The notes below the pieces were generated by a model, which was not told where the DNA came from, did not search any database, and worked only from the letters and a program-made list of their open reading frames with translations. This document shows, in pieces, positions 10,084 to 18,308 of a stretch of DNA of 46,974 nucleotides. How positions within the stretch are numbered: the first letter of the stretch is position 1; the number at the start of each line of letters is the position of its first letter. The position numbers were made by a program, and so were the translations under genes. Source of the DNA: Planctomycetaceae bacterium (lineage in GTDB: Bacteria > Planctomycetota > Planctomycetia > Planctomycetales > Planctomycetaceae); the NCBI GenBank assembly GCA_041398785.1, contig JAWKUA010000034.1, positions 1 to 46,974 on the forward strand. The letters are read 5' to 3'.

Positions 10084-11388
10084 TCAATAGCGAACGGTGA
10101 TGCCGAAGTCCGCAATGTGCACCGACTCGCGGTTCGTCACGTTCGACCCCGGAAAAGCTCCGAGGGGAGTGACGATTGGCCCCGTGATCTCGCTGGGAAG
10201 GTAGTACGAATAGGCCGCGCTAAGCCAGACGTTGCCGACCAGCCGCCAGGATGCTCCCGCGTGCAACTGGTGCTGATAATACAGCGGCGCGGCGACGCTG
10301 AAGAAGCTGACCGCATCCGGAATCGGGTTTTGATTGAACGTGTACCCCAGCCTGACGAGCAGGTTCCGGCTGGCTTCATACTGAACGCCGGTCGCGACGG
10401 AAAAGACGCTCTTCCAGCCCAGTCCGGCCACCGATCCGTCCGCGTTGAAGCCGCTGAGGCGAAAACCATCGGTGTTGCCGTAATCGAAATAGCGAACGTC
10501 GGTGGCAACGACGAATCTGTCCGTCCCCGACCAGGCTGCTCCCAGCGACACGATCATCGGCAGGTCCATGTCGATCCTGCCGACCGTTGGAAGACCGATT
10601 TCGTCTTCCGAGTGATATCGAAAGGTCTCCATCCATTGCGGACTCTTGACGGAAGCTCCAAGGTGCAGACCGCTTTCATCGGCGTAGTAGGCTCCCGCCT
10701 GAAGTCCTCCGCCCCAGTGAGTTCGCGAGCCGCGTCCGGCCGGATATCGCGGAGCACCGCTGCCGTCGGCATCGTCCGGAGCCGCGAACACCAGCGGGTC
10801 GGCAATCAGTTCTCCCAGCGTCAGCGTGGGCCCGATTCCGACGGACACGTTGTCAGTGACCTGATGTGAAACGGTCGGGATGATTTCCAGAAATCCTGCT
10901 TGTGAGTAAACCCGTCCCAGCCCGCCTGGGATACCGGGACTGTTCGACTGCGGCAGGAAGACGGGATTCGTGGTGCTCGCCGGAAAGTTCGTTCGAAATC
11001 CCGCTGCGCAGAATACTCCCAGTCCGAACGATGTCGCTGATTCGTCGTCGTGGTGAACCCAGCCGACGTTCGGCAACGGCGTCACGCCCGGCTCCGCGGA
11101 TGTCACGCCCGAACCAAATCCGGGGATCAGCGATTCCGTTTCCAGCACGGGCAGCACGCCCGCGACGCCGACGCTGAGTTCTGATTCACCAAGTCCGGAA
11201 ATCGATGCCGGATTCCAGAACAGCGACCCCATCGAATCCAGCGGCGCTGCCGTACCGGCTCCTCCCATGGAACGGTTGACCGGGCCGACAGCCGAAACAT
11301 GAATACCCTGCGCGCAAACTCGGGAAGGACCAGGCAGCGCAGAAACGGCCAGCGCCATAACAATTGTTGCCGAGATCCTGGAATTCAT
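10084..11388 (-). CDS. FadL/OmpP1-family outer membrane protein
   Basis: A 434-residue outer-membrane beta-barrel of the FadL/OmpP1/TodX family, which carries hydrophobic compounds such as fatty acids across the outer membrane. A signal peptide (MNSRISATIVMALAVSALPG to VCAQG) precedes the plug-like segment VNRSMGGAGTAAPLDSMGSLFWNPASIS, which is characteristic of the family. The rest alternates in barrel fashion (IGPTLTLGELI, VRLGYTFNQNPIPD, LWLSAAYSYYLPSEI) and ends in aromatic Tyr, usual for barrels. ATG 11388 is chosen for the signal peptide. It lies 299 bp from groES and about 260 bp past the fusion gene upstream, so operon membership is uncertain. Confidence 0.87.
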   Translation of the reverse strand: MNSRISATIVMALAVSALPGPSRVCAQGIHVSAVGPVNRSMGGAGTAAPLDSMGSLFWNPASISGLGESELSVGVAGVLPVLETESLIPGFGSGVTSAEPGVTPLPNVGWVHHDDESATSFGLGVFCAAGFRTNFPASTTNPVFLPQSNSPGIPGGLGRVYSQAGFLEIIPTVSHQVTDNVSVGIGPTLTLGELIADPLVFAAPDDADGSGAPRYPAGRGSRTHWGGGLQAGAYYADESGLHLGASVKSPQWMETFRYHSEDEIGLPTVGRIDMDLPMIVSLGAAWSGTDRFVVATDVRYFDYGNTDGFRLSGFNADGSVAGLGWKSVFSVATGVQYEASRNLLVRLGYTFNQNPIPDAVSFFSVAAPLYYQHQLHAGASWRLVGNVWLSAAYSYYLPSEITGPIVTPLGAFPGSNVTNRESVHIADFGITVRY

Positions 11389-11649
11389 CTCAAAGGCCTG
11401 CCTGACGCCGCGTGCTGAGAATGAGGTGGCGCACCGCAGCGCGGTGTGATCAACAGGCGTCATCGACATAACCCGCAGAACCGGCCATCCCGAATTGCCG
11501 GGCGTCTGGAAGTTCCTCATTGAGATTTCGCGAAGTCAGACAGCAAGTCTCGCTGGGCTGCCCATTTTCAGTCGTGGAAACCCGACTGAAGCATGCCGGG
11601 ACGATACCGGCTGTTGGCCATCGCCGGGCTGCGTCAGCCACGCCGGCAA

Positions 11650-13035
11650 TCAGGTTCGCCTGGCAACACAGAAGCTGTAGGTGCTGAACACGGCGTCCTG
11701 GACGTCGAGATATTCGTCGCAGCGAATGGACGTGCAGTCTCGAAAACCGATGGATGCCAGCCACACACGGGGATCGTCGACACCGAAAACGAATCGTTCA
11801 CCCAGCGAATCCATTCCTTCCAGAAAGTCTGTGATGTTTCTGTTGTTCGTCCTGCCCGAGACAACCGCCGTGCTGACCACGTCGGTCCACAAACAGCTTG
11901 CCGGGTGGCGCATCAGATCCAGCAGGGACAGAAGGATTCTCTGGTTCTCCGCTTCCGTGAAGTACATCGAACAGCCTTCATAGAGGAAGACGGTGGCGGC
12001 GTTTCGGTCGAACTCCGGATGCCCGCCAATCACCTGTTCCAGGTCGTCGAATCGAAAATCCGCTTCCAGTAGCGTGCGCCGATCGCTGAGATCACTGGGA
12101 AGCATCGCCGCCGCGCGTTTGCGTTCGGCGATCATTTCCGGAAGGTCGATTTCAAAGAACGTGACGTTCGGCTGTTCGGCGGCATGTCGCAGGCACCGCA
12201 TGTCCAGGCCGACTCCCAGAGTGACGACCTGCTTCAGGTCAGCAACTCCGCGGATGGTCCCATCGATATGCTGCGTTCTGGCAAGCACCATGTCCTTTAG
12301 CTGCGGCAGAACACTTTGAAGTCGAGCGGCCAGCAGAGCACCGTGCGGTCCGGCCATGGTGGAAGCTTCCGGACACGTCACCGTGATTTTCTGATGATCC
12401 GACGTCAGAGCCCGCAGGCCGGCAATCATCCGGGCGGACGCCTTGAGTTTGTGGCAAAACAGCGTCGATCGCGACGGGTTGGACTGCGACGGCAGCAGTT
12501 GAGACGTCGGCTGAGCGAAGTACTTCATTTCCGCAACGGCCGCCAGGTCGCCGTTGGAATAGAAGTTGACCTCCAGCGTTGCCAGAACCCGCCGACCGCT
12601 GAAGTAGCGTGACCTGATGTCGGCCGCCTGGTCGGGATTAATCTCACAGACGCATGTCAGATGGCCCGAACTGGGGTTCTTGTACTTGACGTTCATTCCG
12701 GCAAGCCACAGCGACGCGGACTGGTCGTCGCGGCACCGGTGAATTCCCGCCAGCGGAACGCCTCGCAGCAGCGTGGCCAGAGCCAGTCCGCCCGTGTAGT
12801 CAGCGGAAAGCGAAATCAGCGCTGCCTGGTGCGTGCCGTGCTGATTCGTCGTTGCTTTGTTCAGAGGCAGAACCGCTTCGCAGTAACCGTCTTCAACCAC
12901 CGTGACCCGCCAGTCGGATTCTTCCAGGACAGGAATGGATGCTCGCAGGAGTCGCGTCATCAGCTCTGGATTGATGCGGTCCTGGTAGTCCTGTTCCCAT
13001 GAAACAAGCGGCTGTTGAAGTGTCTGCGTCGTCAT
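11650..13035 (-). CDS. hotdog (DUF4442-like) + LCM-type methyltransferase fusion
   Basis: A 461-residue protein that reads as two fused enzymes. Residues ~40-175 resemble a hotdog fold of the PaaI/DUF4442 thioesterase type (EAVLPLNKATTNQHGTHQAA, then LSADYTGGLAL, and RVLATLEVNFYSNGD). Residues ~190-461 resemble leucine carboxyl methyltransferase / TcmP-type methyltransferases: SAM motif VTLGVGLDMR at 271-280, acidic FFEIDLPEM at 293-301 and YEGCSMYF at 352-359. ATG 13035 follows an AGAGGA element; the open frame upstream to 13266 is not protein-like. I infer that an acyl (CoA- or carrier-bound) substrate is handled by the first domain and a carboxylate or hydroxyl is methylated by the second. 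No neighbouring biosynthetic genes support a pathway. Confidence 0.85.
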   Translation of the reverse strand: MTTQTLQQPLVSWEQDYQDRINPELMTRLLRASIPVLEESDWRVTVVEDGYCEAVLPLNKATTNQHGTHQAALISLSADYTGGLALATLLRGVPLAGIHRCRDDQSASLWLAGMNVKYKNPSSGHLTCVCEINPDQAADIRSRYFSGRRVLATLEVNFYSNGDLAAVAEMKYFAQPTSQLLPSQSNPSRSTLFCHKLKASARMIAGLRALTSDHQKITVTCPEASTMAGPHGALLAARLQSVLPQLKDMVLARTQHIDGTIRGVADLKQVVTLGVGLDMRCLRHAAEQPNVTFFEIDLPEMIAERKRAAAMLPSDLSDRRTLLEADFRFDDLEQVIGGHPEFDRNAATVFLYEGCSMYFTEAENQRILLSLLDLMRHPASCLWTDVVSTAVVSGRTNNRNITDFLEGMDSLGERFVFGVDDPRVWLASIGFRDCTSIRCDEYLDVQDAVFSTYSFCVARRT

Positions 13036-13858
13036 TGATGCGAGTCCTCTGATGTTGTGTTGGAAGTGCCAGACCCCGGCCAGAGTAAATCTGCGGCAGT
13101 CGTTCTCAAAGAACCAACTCAGGAGGGATTCCCGCCGCTGCTTTCGTGATCGATCGCGGACGGTGGTTGTGCGGGCAGACCACCATGCCGGCCATGTGCA
13201 GCGGCATCGATCAGGAAGATTCTGCGCGTGAAGCTGGGCAACTGGCCGAGTCCTTCGGCGTCGCAACGGCAGGCGAGTCGGATTTCCCTACCAGACACGG
13301 AGAAGCGAGCGGGCGGGAGTTCTTACCCGCGTTGCCAACGTCGGTCCTGATCGGAGATAGCGAAGATCGCATACGACACGATCCCTCGTTCGGGCAATTC
13401 AGACAGCCGCCCGCCGCGTTGTTTGTCCGCTGGCTATGCTCACACGAAACCGCAGGGCAATTCTGCGGGGTATCGCCGTGGCGATTGAGGGATCGGAAGG
13501 GCCACAGAATTCCGGGATTTGAAATCGGAACATCTGGTCCGGCTGGCAATCCCGGTAACAATGGCAGGAAAGGCGGAAATGCGACAACTGGCTGCCATTC
13601 AGGCGGCAGAAACGCATCCTCCAGCATAAGCCGGTGGATTCTGCCGAAACCCACGTTGCCGAACGGCAATTTTCGCGGGAAAAAGGCAACATCGGCCGAA
13701 ATACTGACCTAGAGTCAAATCACGACGGAGATCCTCCGCACGTGGATTTTGCGTTATTTGGCACGGCTTGCCCTGGCGTGTTCGCGACGTGTAGCGAACG
13801 GCCTTGTGGGGACGGGGCGGCGATCGTTCAAGAGGAAAGATTGACCGGGGATAGAAAC
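13036..13858. other. long non-coding gap upstream of csrA
   Basis: An 823-bp gap between two divergent genes. Open frames on both strands (for example 13146-13712 plus) have no recognisable protein character. There is no convincing hairpin, repeat or promoter. A partial sigma-54-like sequence near 13759 has the wrong GG-GC spacing. The length would allow a small RNA or long csrA leader, but nothing visible proves one. Confidence 0.45.
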
Positions 13859-14047
13859 ATGCTTGTACTCAGCCGAAAAAAAGATGAGAAGATTGTGATC
13901 GGTGACTCCATCACGCTGATGGTCATCGAAATCCGGGGCGACAAGGTTCGCCTGGGCATCGACGCGCCGCGGGACGTTACGGTCCACCGCGAAGAGATCT
14001 ACGAAGCGATCAAGCGCGAAGCCAAAGAACAGACGCAGCCCGAATAG
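13859..14047 (+). CDS. csrA: carbon storage regulator CsrA
   Basis: A 62-residue RNA-binding post-transcriptional regulator (CsrA/RsmA). It binds GGA motifs in mRNA leaders to control translation and stability. The whole length matches: MLVLSRKKDEKIVIGD, then IEIRGDKVRLGIDAP and VHREEIYEAIK, with the RNA-contacting Arg in LSRKK and Arg of VHREE. ATG 13859 follows a GGGG element by about 8 nt. It stands alone on the plus strand after a long non-coding gap and faces a convergent PAS-GAF-receiver gene, with a perfect hairpin between them. Confidence 0.97.
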   Translation: MLVLSRKKDEKIVIGDSITLMVIEIRGDKVRLGIDAPRDVTVHREEIYEAIKREAKEQTQPE

Positions 14048-14065
14048 TGACAGGCAAGCCGCGAT

Positions 14066-14092
14066 TGACCTGACGCAACCAGCGTCAGGTCA
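14066..14092. terminator. perfect hairpin between convergent genes
   Basis: An 11-bp perfect inverted repeat (14066-14076 with 14082-14092) with loop AACCA, 19 bp after the csrA stop and about 100 bp from the stop of the opposite gene. No T run follows on either strand, so it may be a T-less terminator or an mRNA-stabilising 3' hairpin. Confidence 0.6.
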
Positions 14093-14189
14093 GTGGCGTT
14101 CGCGCGTTGCCAGGCTGTTGCCGACCCCGTCCCGACCCAATCCCCGGCAGCCAGCAGCAGGCAGGACAGCGAACGCCGTCTTCGTCGCG

Positions 14190-15896
14190 TCATTCCACAG
14201 GTGGCGGCGTCGTTACGGCTTTTTCGACTTCGGTCAGCAACTGTTCCATCCGGAAGGGCTTGTACAGCACGGCTTTCAGTCCCTGCTGGCGAGCCTTCAC
14301 GATGGAATGAGATGCGTCCCAGCCGAATCCCGTCATCAGAATCACGGGCATGTGCTCATTGATGCTGCGCACCTTGCAGAAGCACTCATACCCCGACATG
14401 TCCGGCAGTCGGATGTCGGCCAGCACGACGTCATAATGATGGCTTCGGGCCATCTGGCAGGCCTGTAGACCGCTGCGAATTCCCTCCACTTCACAGCCGT
14501 AGGGAAACAGCAGGTTGTAGGCGGATTCGCGAACGCTGTCATCGGCGTCGGCCACCAGAATGCGTTTTCCCTTCAGAGCGGGACGTTCCTCGTGAAGTGA
14601 CAACACGACCGGGCCGTAGTCGGTGTCCGGGTTGTAGTCCTCCGACACCTTGTCGATGTTTCCGCGGATCAGTCTGGTGTTGTCCAGGATTCGGTGCAGC
14701 TTGTCGCAGACGTCGGGATCGTGGCCGATGTACTTTTCCAGGATCGATGTGGCGTCGTACAGGATGTCGTCCGTGGGCCTTGCGACTTCTCGCCGCAGCC
14801 GTTGTGAGTTTGCGGTCGCGGTCGTGAATTTTTCCGCCATCAGCAACTGCAGTTGATTCAGTGCGACCGCCACAACGTCGCCGAATTCCTGCAGAAACTC
14901 CAGGTCCTTCTGATCGAACGACTGCGTTCCCGGGCTTTCGACGTTGAATGTGCCAAGAACTTCATCGTGCATGATGAGCGGCACGGTCAGTGAACTGCGA
15001 GCTCCCGCCGCACCTGTCAGATACAGCGAATCCGAACGGGTATCCTGGCACAGATAACTCTGACCGCTGGCCGCGACATAGCCGGTGACTCCGTTGCCGG
15101 TCTCCTTTGCGAACAGCAGCCTGCAGACGGCTTCTTCCTGCATTCCCACATCCAGCAGCGGCTTCAACTGCCCGGTGGCGGGATTCAGCAGGCGAATCTC
15201 AATGGTTTCAAAGCCAAGGATTTCCTTCGTGTATCGCAGGATGTTCTGTTTCAGCAGATCAATCCGCTGGTCGTGTGACATCTCCCGGACGTCGTCCGGC
15301 GACAGGTTACCCAGTTCGATGCCCGCCTTGTGAATCGCTTCGACTTTTTGACGACCGGTGACTTCTTCGGTGACGTCTCGCAGGACGATCGACGTGAAGG
15401 GCTGAGTCTGACCGTGCCCCACCGGAAGCTGCGACCGCGACGCCCGGAATTCCACGAACCGGCGGTCGTTCAGTTTCAGAATGCTGGACATGACCTGATT
15501 CGGGCCAGGCTCGTTTTCCAGCGGCGAAAAATTGGGACTGATCAGTTCCGGGCTGCCGAGCGCTTCCAGAAACGAAAGTCCGGTCAGCGAATCTTCCCGC
15601 CCGGACATCGAGCGGAAGACGGCGTTGTGCCAGACGACCTTCTTTTCAGCGTCGACCAGAACCAATGCATCCGGAACGCTGTCCATGAAGCCCTGAGCAC
15701 AGACCTGCAGGTCCTTGGCTCGCGAAGCAAACTGGCCCGCGAACAGGACGGCGTCCGCGAAGGAAGTATCCGGCGATCCGGGCCCGGCGCCGTCCGCGTG
15801 AACGACTTCAATCCCGTCGCCAATCACACGACAGAATTCGGCCGTGATTTCGTCCGTATCACCGGACACCAACAGACGCGGTCTTTCGGCAACCAC
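14190..15896 (-). CDS. PAS-GAF protein with C-terminal receiver domain
   Basis: A signalling protein of about 568 residues. In order: a short N-terminal part, a PAS domain (~65-185; DALVLVDAEKKVVWHNAVF), a GAF domain (~205-365; VTGYVAASGQSYLC, SLTVPLIMHDEVLGTFNVES), a helical linker, and a C-terminal response-regulator receiver (~440-560). The receiver keeps its acidic pair (VADADD), phospho-acceptor Asp in VVLADIRLPDMSGYE, the Thr in ILMTGFG and the Lys in VLYKPF. There is no histidine-kinase catalytic domain and no output domain, so it is probably a sensory adaptor fed by a separate kinase. I start at GTG 15896 because AGGGG sits 7 nt upstream; ATG 15968 is the alternative. It converges on csrA. 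Confidence 0.88.
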   Translation of the reverse strand: MVAERPRLLVSGDTDEITAEFCRVIGDGIEVVHADGAGPGSPDTSFADAVLFAGQFASRAKDLQVCAQGFMDSVPDALVLVDAEKKVVWHNAVFRSMSGREDSLTGLSFLEALGSPELISPNFSPLENEPGPNQVMSSILKLNDRRFVEFRASRSQLPVGHGQTQPFTSIVLRDVTEEVTGRQKVEAIHKAGIELGNLSPDDVREMSHDQRIDLLKQNILRYTKEILGFETIEIRLLNPATGQLKPLLDVGMQEEAVCRLLFAKETGNGVTGYVAASGQSYLCQDTRSDSLYLTGAAGARSSLTVPLIMHDEVLGTFNVESPGTQSFDQKDLEFLQEFGDVVAVALNQLQLLMAEKFTTATANSQRLRREVARPTDDILYDATSILEKYIGHDPDVCDKLHRILDNTRLIRGNIDKVSEDYNPDTDYGPVVLSLHEERPALKGKRILVADADDSVRESAYNLLFPYGCEVEGIRSGLQACQMARSHHYDVVLADIRLPDMSGYECFCKVRSINEHMPVILMTGFGWDASHSIVKARQQGLKAVLYKPFRMEQLLTEVEKAVTTPPPVE

Positions 15897-15903
15897 TGTT
15901 CTA

Positions 15904-15908
15904 CCCCT
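15904..15908 (-). promoter_or_regulatory. Shine-Dalgarno AGGGG deciding a GTG start
   Basis: Minus-strand AGGGG, 7 nt before GTG 15896. It supports starting the PAS-GAF-receiver gene at this GTG instead of the ATG at 15968, whose upstream GGGG is only about 3-4 nt away. Confidence 0.55.
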
Positions 15909-16257
15909 GAACGAAGGCGTGCTGCGGCACGCATGCAACACTCGCATCGCGAGCATCCGATTAGACATCAACCCCGAATCCGCGAAAACCCCAACGCCTC
16001 CGGATTCCCATAGTTCTCACAAACAGACTGCCGCCGACTTGACGACTTTCGGCACGATCCGCGAGGACGCCTGCGGAACGCGGGGACTGCCTGATCGGGA
16101 AATGCAACTTCGATGCCAGCCGAATTCTAGGCGGTGAACAGGTGACGACGACTCGATTCGTTGCGAAGTTGAACGGCGCGCGATCATATGTGCTACACCG
16201 AACGGCCGGCGGCGCTGCCGCACAATCAATGCGGTTTCGGTGTTCGCCGGTTTCGAG

Positions 16258-17223
16258 CTACGCCTTCAGTCCGCAGGCCGACTTTGCCCGGTCGAGCACT
16301 TCCGCAGCTTTGGCTCGCGCGCGAGCGGTGCCCTGGCGCAGGATGTCTTCCACGTCGTCGGGGCGAGCTTCCAGGTCCGCTCGCCGGTCGAACGCCGTGC
16401 TGAAGTATTCCATCGCCGCGTCAAACAGTGTCGACTTCGCTTCACCGTAACCCATTCCGCCGGCACGGTAACGGTCAGCCAGAGTTTGTTGTTGTTCAGG
16501 GGAAGCAAACAGCCGGAAAAGATCGAACACCGCGCAGGTGTCCGGGTTCTTCGGGTCTTCCAGAGCAGTGCTGTCGGTACGAATGCTGTTGATCAGCTTC
16601 CGCAGCTTTTTGGGGGACTCGAAAATCGGAATCGTGTTGTTGTAGCTTTTGGACATCTTTTCGCCGTCGGTCCCCGGTACCTTCGCCGACGAATCCAGCA
16701 CGTGCGGTTTCGGCAGAACCAGCGTTTCACCGAACATCGAATTGAACCGCTGAGCAATGTCGCGAGTCACTTCCAGGTGCTGAATCTGGTCGGCTCCGAC
16801 AGGAACAAGATCGCTGTCATAGATCAGAATATCGGCCGCCATCAGCACCGGATAAGTGAACAAACCCGCGTCGGCCGCGATCCCGCGTTCCTTCTTGTCC
16901 TTATACGAAACACATTTCTCCAGCAGGTGCATCTGAGTGATCGTGAGCAACAGCCACGTCAGCTCCGGCACCTCCGGAATGTCAGACTGACGAAACAGCG
17001 TCGCTTTTTCCGGATCCAGCCCCAGAGCCAGCAGGTCCAGAGCGGCGTCACGGACGTTTTGACGCAACACCTGCGGATCCCGCACGGTCGTCAGCGCGTG
17101 CAGGTCGGCGATGAAATAAAACGCCTGTTCGTTGCCCTGCAGTTCGATGTACTGCCGAATGGCTCCGAAGTAGTTGCCCCAGTGAAACCGGCCGGTGGGC
17201 TGAATGCCGGAAAGGACTTTCAT
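16258..17223 (-). CDS. trpS: tryptophanyl-tRNA synthetase
   Basis: A class Ic aminoacyl-tRNA synthetase charging tRNA-Trp, 322 residues, normal length. Signatures: IQPTGRFHWGNYFG (HIGH-type motif, residues 8-20), PVLMAADILIYDSDLVPVGADQ, and GEKMSKS (KMSKS at 189-193). ATG 17223 is the family start. No Shine-Dalgarno is visible: on the coding strand the codon is preceded by pyrimidine-rich heptamer repeats ending CTCTCCC. The frame stays open through those repeats to a GTG at 17355, so an extended form with seven-residue Asn-Ser-Gln-Leu-like repeats is formally possible. Last gene of the co-directional series purF-pyrD-trpS. Confidence 0.97.
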   Translation of the reverse strand: MKVLSGIQPTGRFHWGNYFGAIRQYIELQGNEQAFYFIADLHALTTVRDPQVLRQNVRDAALDLLALGLDPEKATLFRQSDIPEVPELTWLLLTITQMHLLEKCVSYKDKKERGIAADAGLFTYPVLMAADILIYDSDLVPVGADQIQHLEVTRDIAQRFNSMFGETLVLPKPHVLDSSAKVPGTDGEKMSKSYNNTIPIFESPKKLRKLINSIRTDSTALEDPKNPDTCAVFDLFRLFASPEQQQTLADRYRAGGMGYGEAKSTLFDAAMEYFSTAFDRRADLEARPDDVEDILRQGTARARAKAAEVLDRAKSACGLKA

Positions 17224-17225
17224 GG

Positions 17226-17343
<118 letters not shown>

Positions 17344-17365
17344 ACCGCTCGGCACACGCCGTCTA

Positions 17366-17393
17366 CTATTCCCTATTCCCTATTCACTATTCC
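17366..17393. repeat. CTATTCC heptamer array at the pyrD 3' end
   Basis: Four 7-bp units on the plus strand: CTATTCC, CTATTCC, CTATTCA, CTATTCC. The last unit overlaps the end of pyrD: the minus-strand TAG stop codon (17387-17389) lies inside the repeat, so the array supplies the terminator codon. It is separated by 22 bp from the larger array nearer trpS. Confidence 0.9.
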
Positions 17394-18301
17394 CCAATCT
17401 CCAGCGTGCCGACCAGATCACTGACGCGTGCGATGCCGTGTTCGTCGAGCACGCGGCCAAGTTCCGCGACAAGTTGATTGGCGATTCCGGGATTGTAGAA
17501 GTTGGCGGTTCCCACCTGAATCGCCGTGGCTCCGGCCACCAGAAATTCCATCACGTCATCCAGACACTGAATTCCGCCGACGCCAATGATGGGAATATCG
17601 ACGGCCCGCGCGACCTGGCAGACGATTCTGAGTGCCAGAGGTTTAATGGCGGGGCCGCTGAGTCCGCCGAAGACGTTGCCGAGCACCGGTTTTCTTCGCC
17701 GCCAGTCGATCGCCATGCCCTGAAACGTGTTGATCAGCGACACGGCGTCCGCGCCGGCGGCGGCGACGCTTTCGGCAATCGGGACGACGCTGGTCACGTT
17801 GGGAGTCAACTTGGCGATCACCGGCAGCGGACCGGCGCTGCGTACGGCGGCGACGACTTCCGCGGCCAGGTCCGGATTGGTGCCGAAGTCGACTCCGCCG
17901 GACACGTTGGGGCAGGAGATGTTAAGTTCAACAGCCGCGATTCCGCCGGCCTGATTCAGCGTGACCGCCATGCGATGAAATTCCTCGCTGGTCTTCGCGG
18001 CGATGTTGACGATCAGAGCCGTGCCCAGACTTGTCAGGTACGGCAGCTTCACTTCAACAAACTGGTCGAATCCGTCGTTGTCGAGTCCGATGGAATTCAG
18101 CATTCCGCTGGCCGTCTCGATCGTTCGCGGCGGAGCGTTGCCAGGGCGCGGCAGCGGAGTGACCGTCTTTGGGATCACGCCGCCCAACTTTGTGAAGTCG
18201 ACAAACGGCGACATTTCCTTCGCGTAGCCAAACGTCCCGGAAGCCACCAGAATCGGGTTGGCCAGCGACAGGCGGTTCAATTGGACGGCAAGCTGCGGCA
18301 T
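17387..18301 (-). CDS. pyrD: dihydroorotate dehydrogenase, class 1B type
   Basis: Oxidises dihydroorotate to orotate in de novo pyrimidine synthesis; 304 residues. The N-terminal NPILVASGTFGYAKE, the catalytic-base segment VELNISCPN (Cys, as in class 1 cytosolic enzymes), NTFQGMAIDW, GGLSGPAIKPLALR and IIGVGGIQ (FMN-phosphate binding) are all present. The catalytic Cys and NAD-type sequence features favour class 1B, which normally needs a PyrK electron-transfer subunit; none is in this window. Only 7 bp separate its ATG from the purF stop, so the two are almost certainly co-transcribed. Its stop codon lies within a heptamer repeat array. Confidence 0.96.
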   Translation of the reverse strand: MPQLAVQLNRLSLANPILVASGTFGYAKEMSPFVDFTKLGGVIPKTVTPLPRPGNAPPRTIETASGMLNSIGLDNDGFDQFVEVKLPYLTSLGTALIVNIAAKTSEEFHRMAVTLNQAGGIAAVELNISCPNVSGGVDFGTNPDLAAEVVAAVRSAGPLPVIAKLTPNVTSVVPIAESVAAAGADAVSLINTFQGMAIDWRRRKPVLGNVFGGLSGPAIKPLALRIVCQVARAVDIPIIGVGGIQCLDDVMEFLVAGATAIQVGTANFYNPGIANQLVAELGRVLDEHGIARVSDLVGTLEIGE

Positions 18302-18308
18302 CGAATGG

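Noticed and set aside
13146..13712. 188-residue open frame upstream of csrA
   Set aside because: Mixed low-information sequence with no SD, domain or conserved pattern; also open on the opposite strand.
13759..13773. TGGCACG followed by TTGCC, resembling a sigma-54 promoter before csrA
   Set aside because: Distance between GG and GC is 8 nt, two less than required, so it does not fit the -24/-12 consensus.
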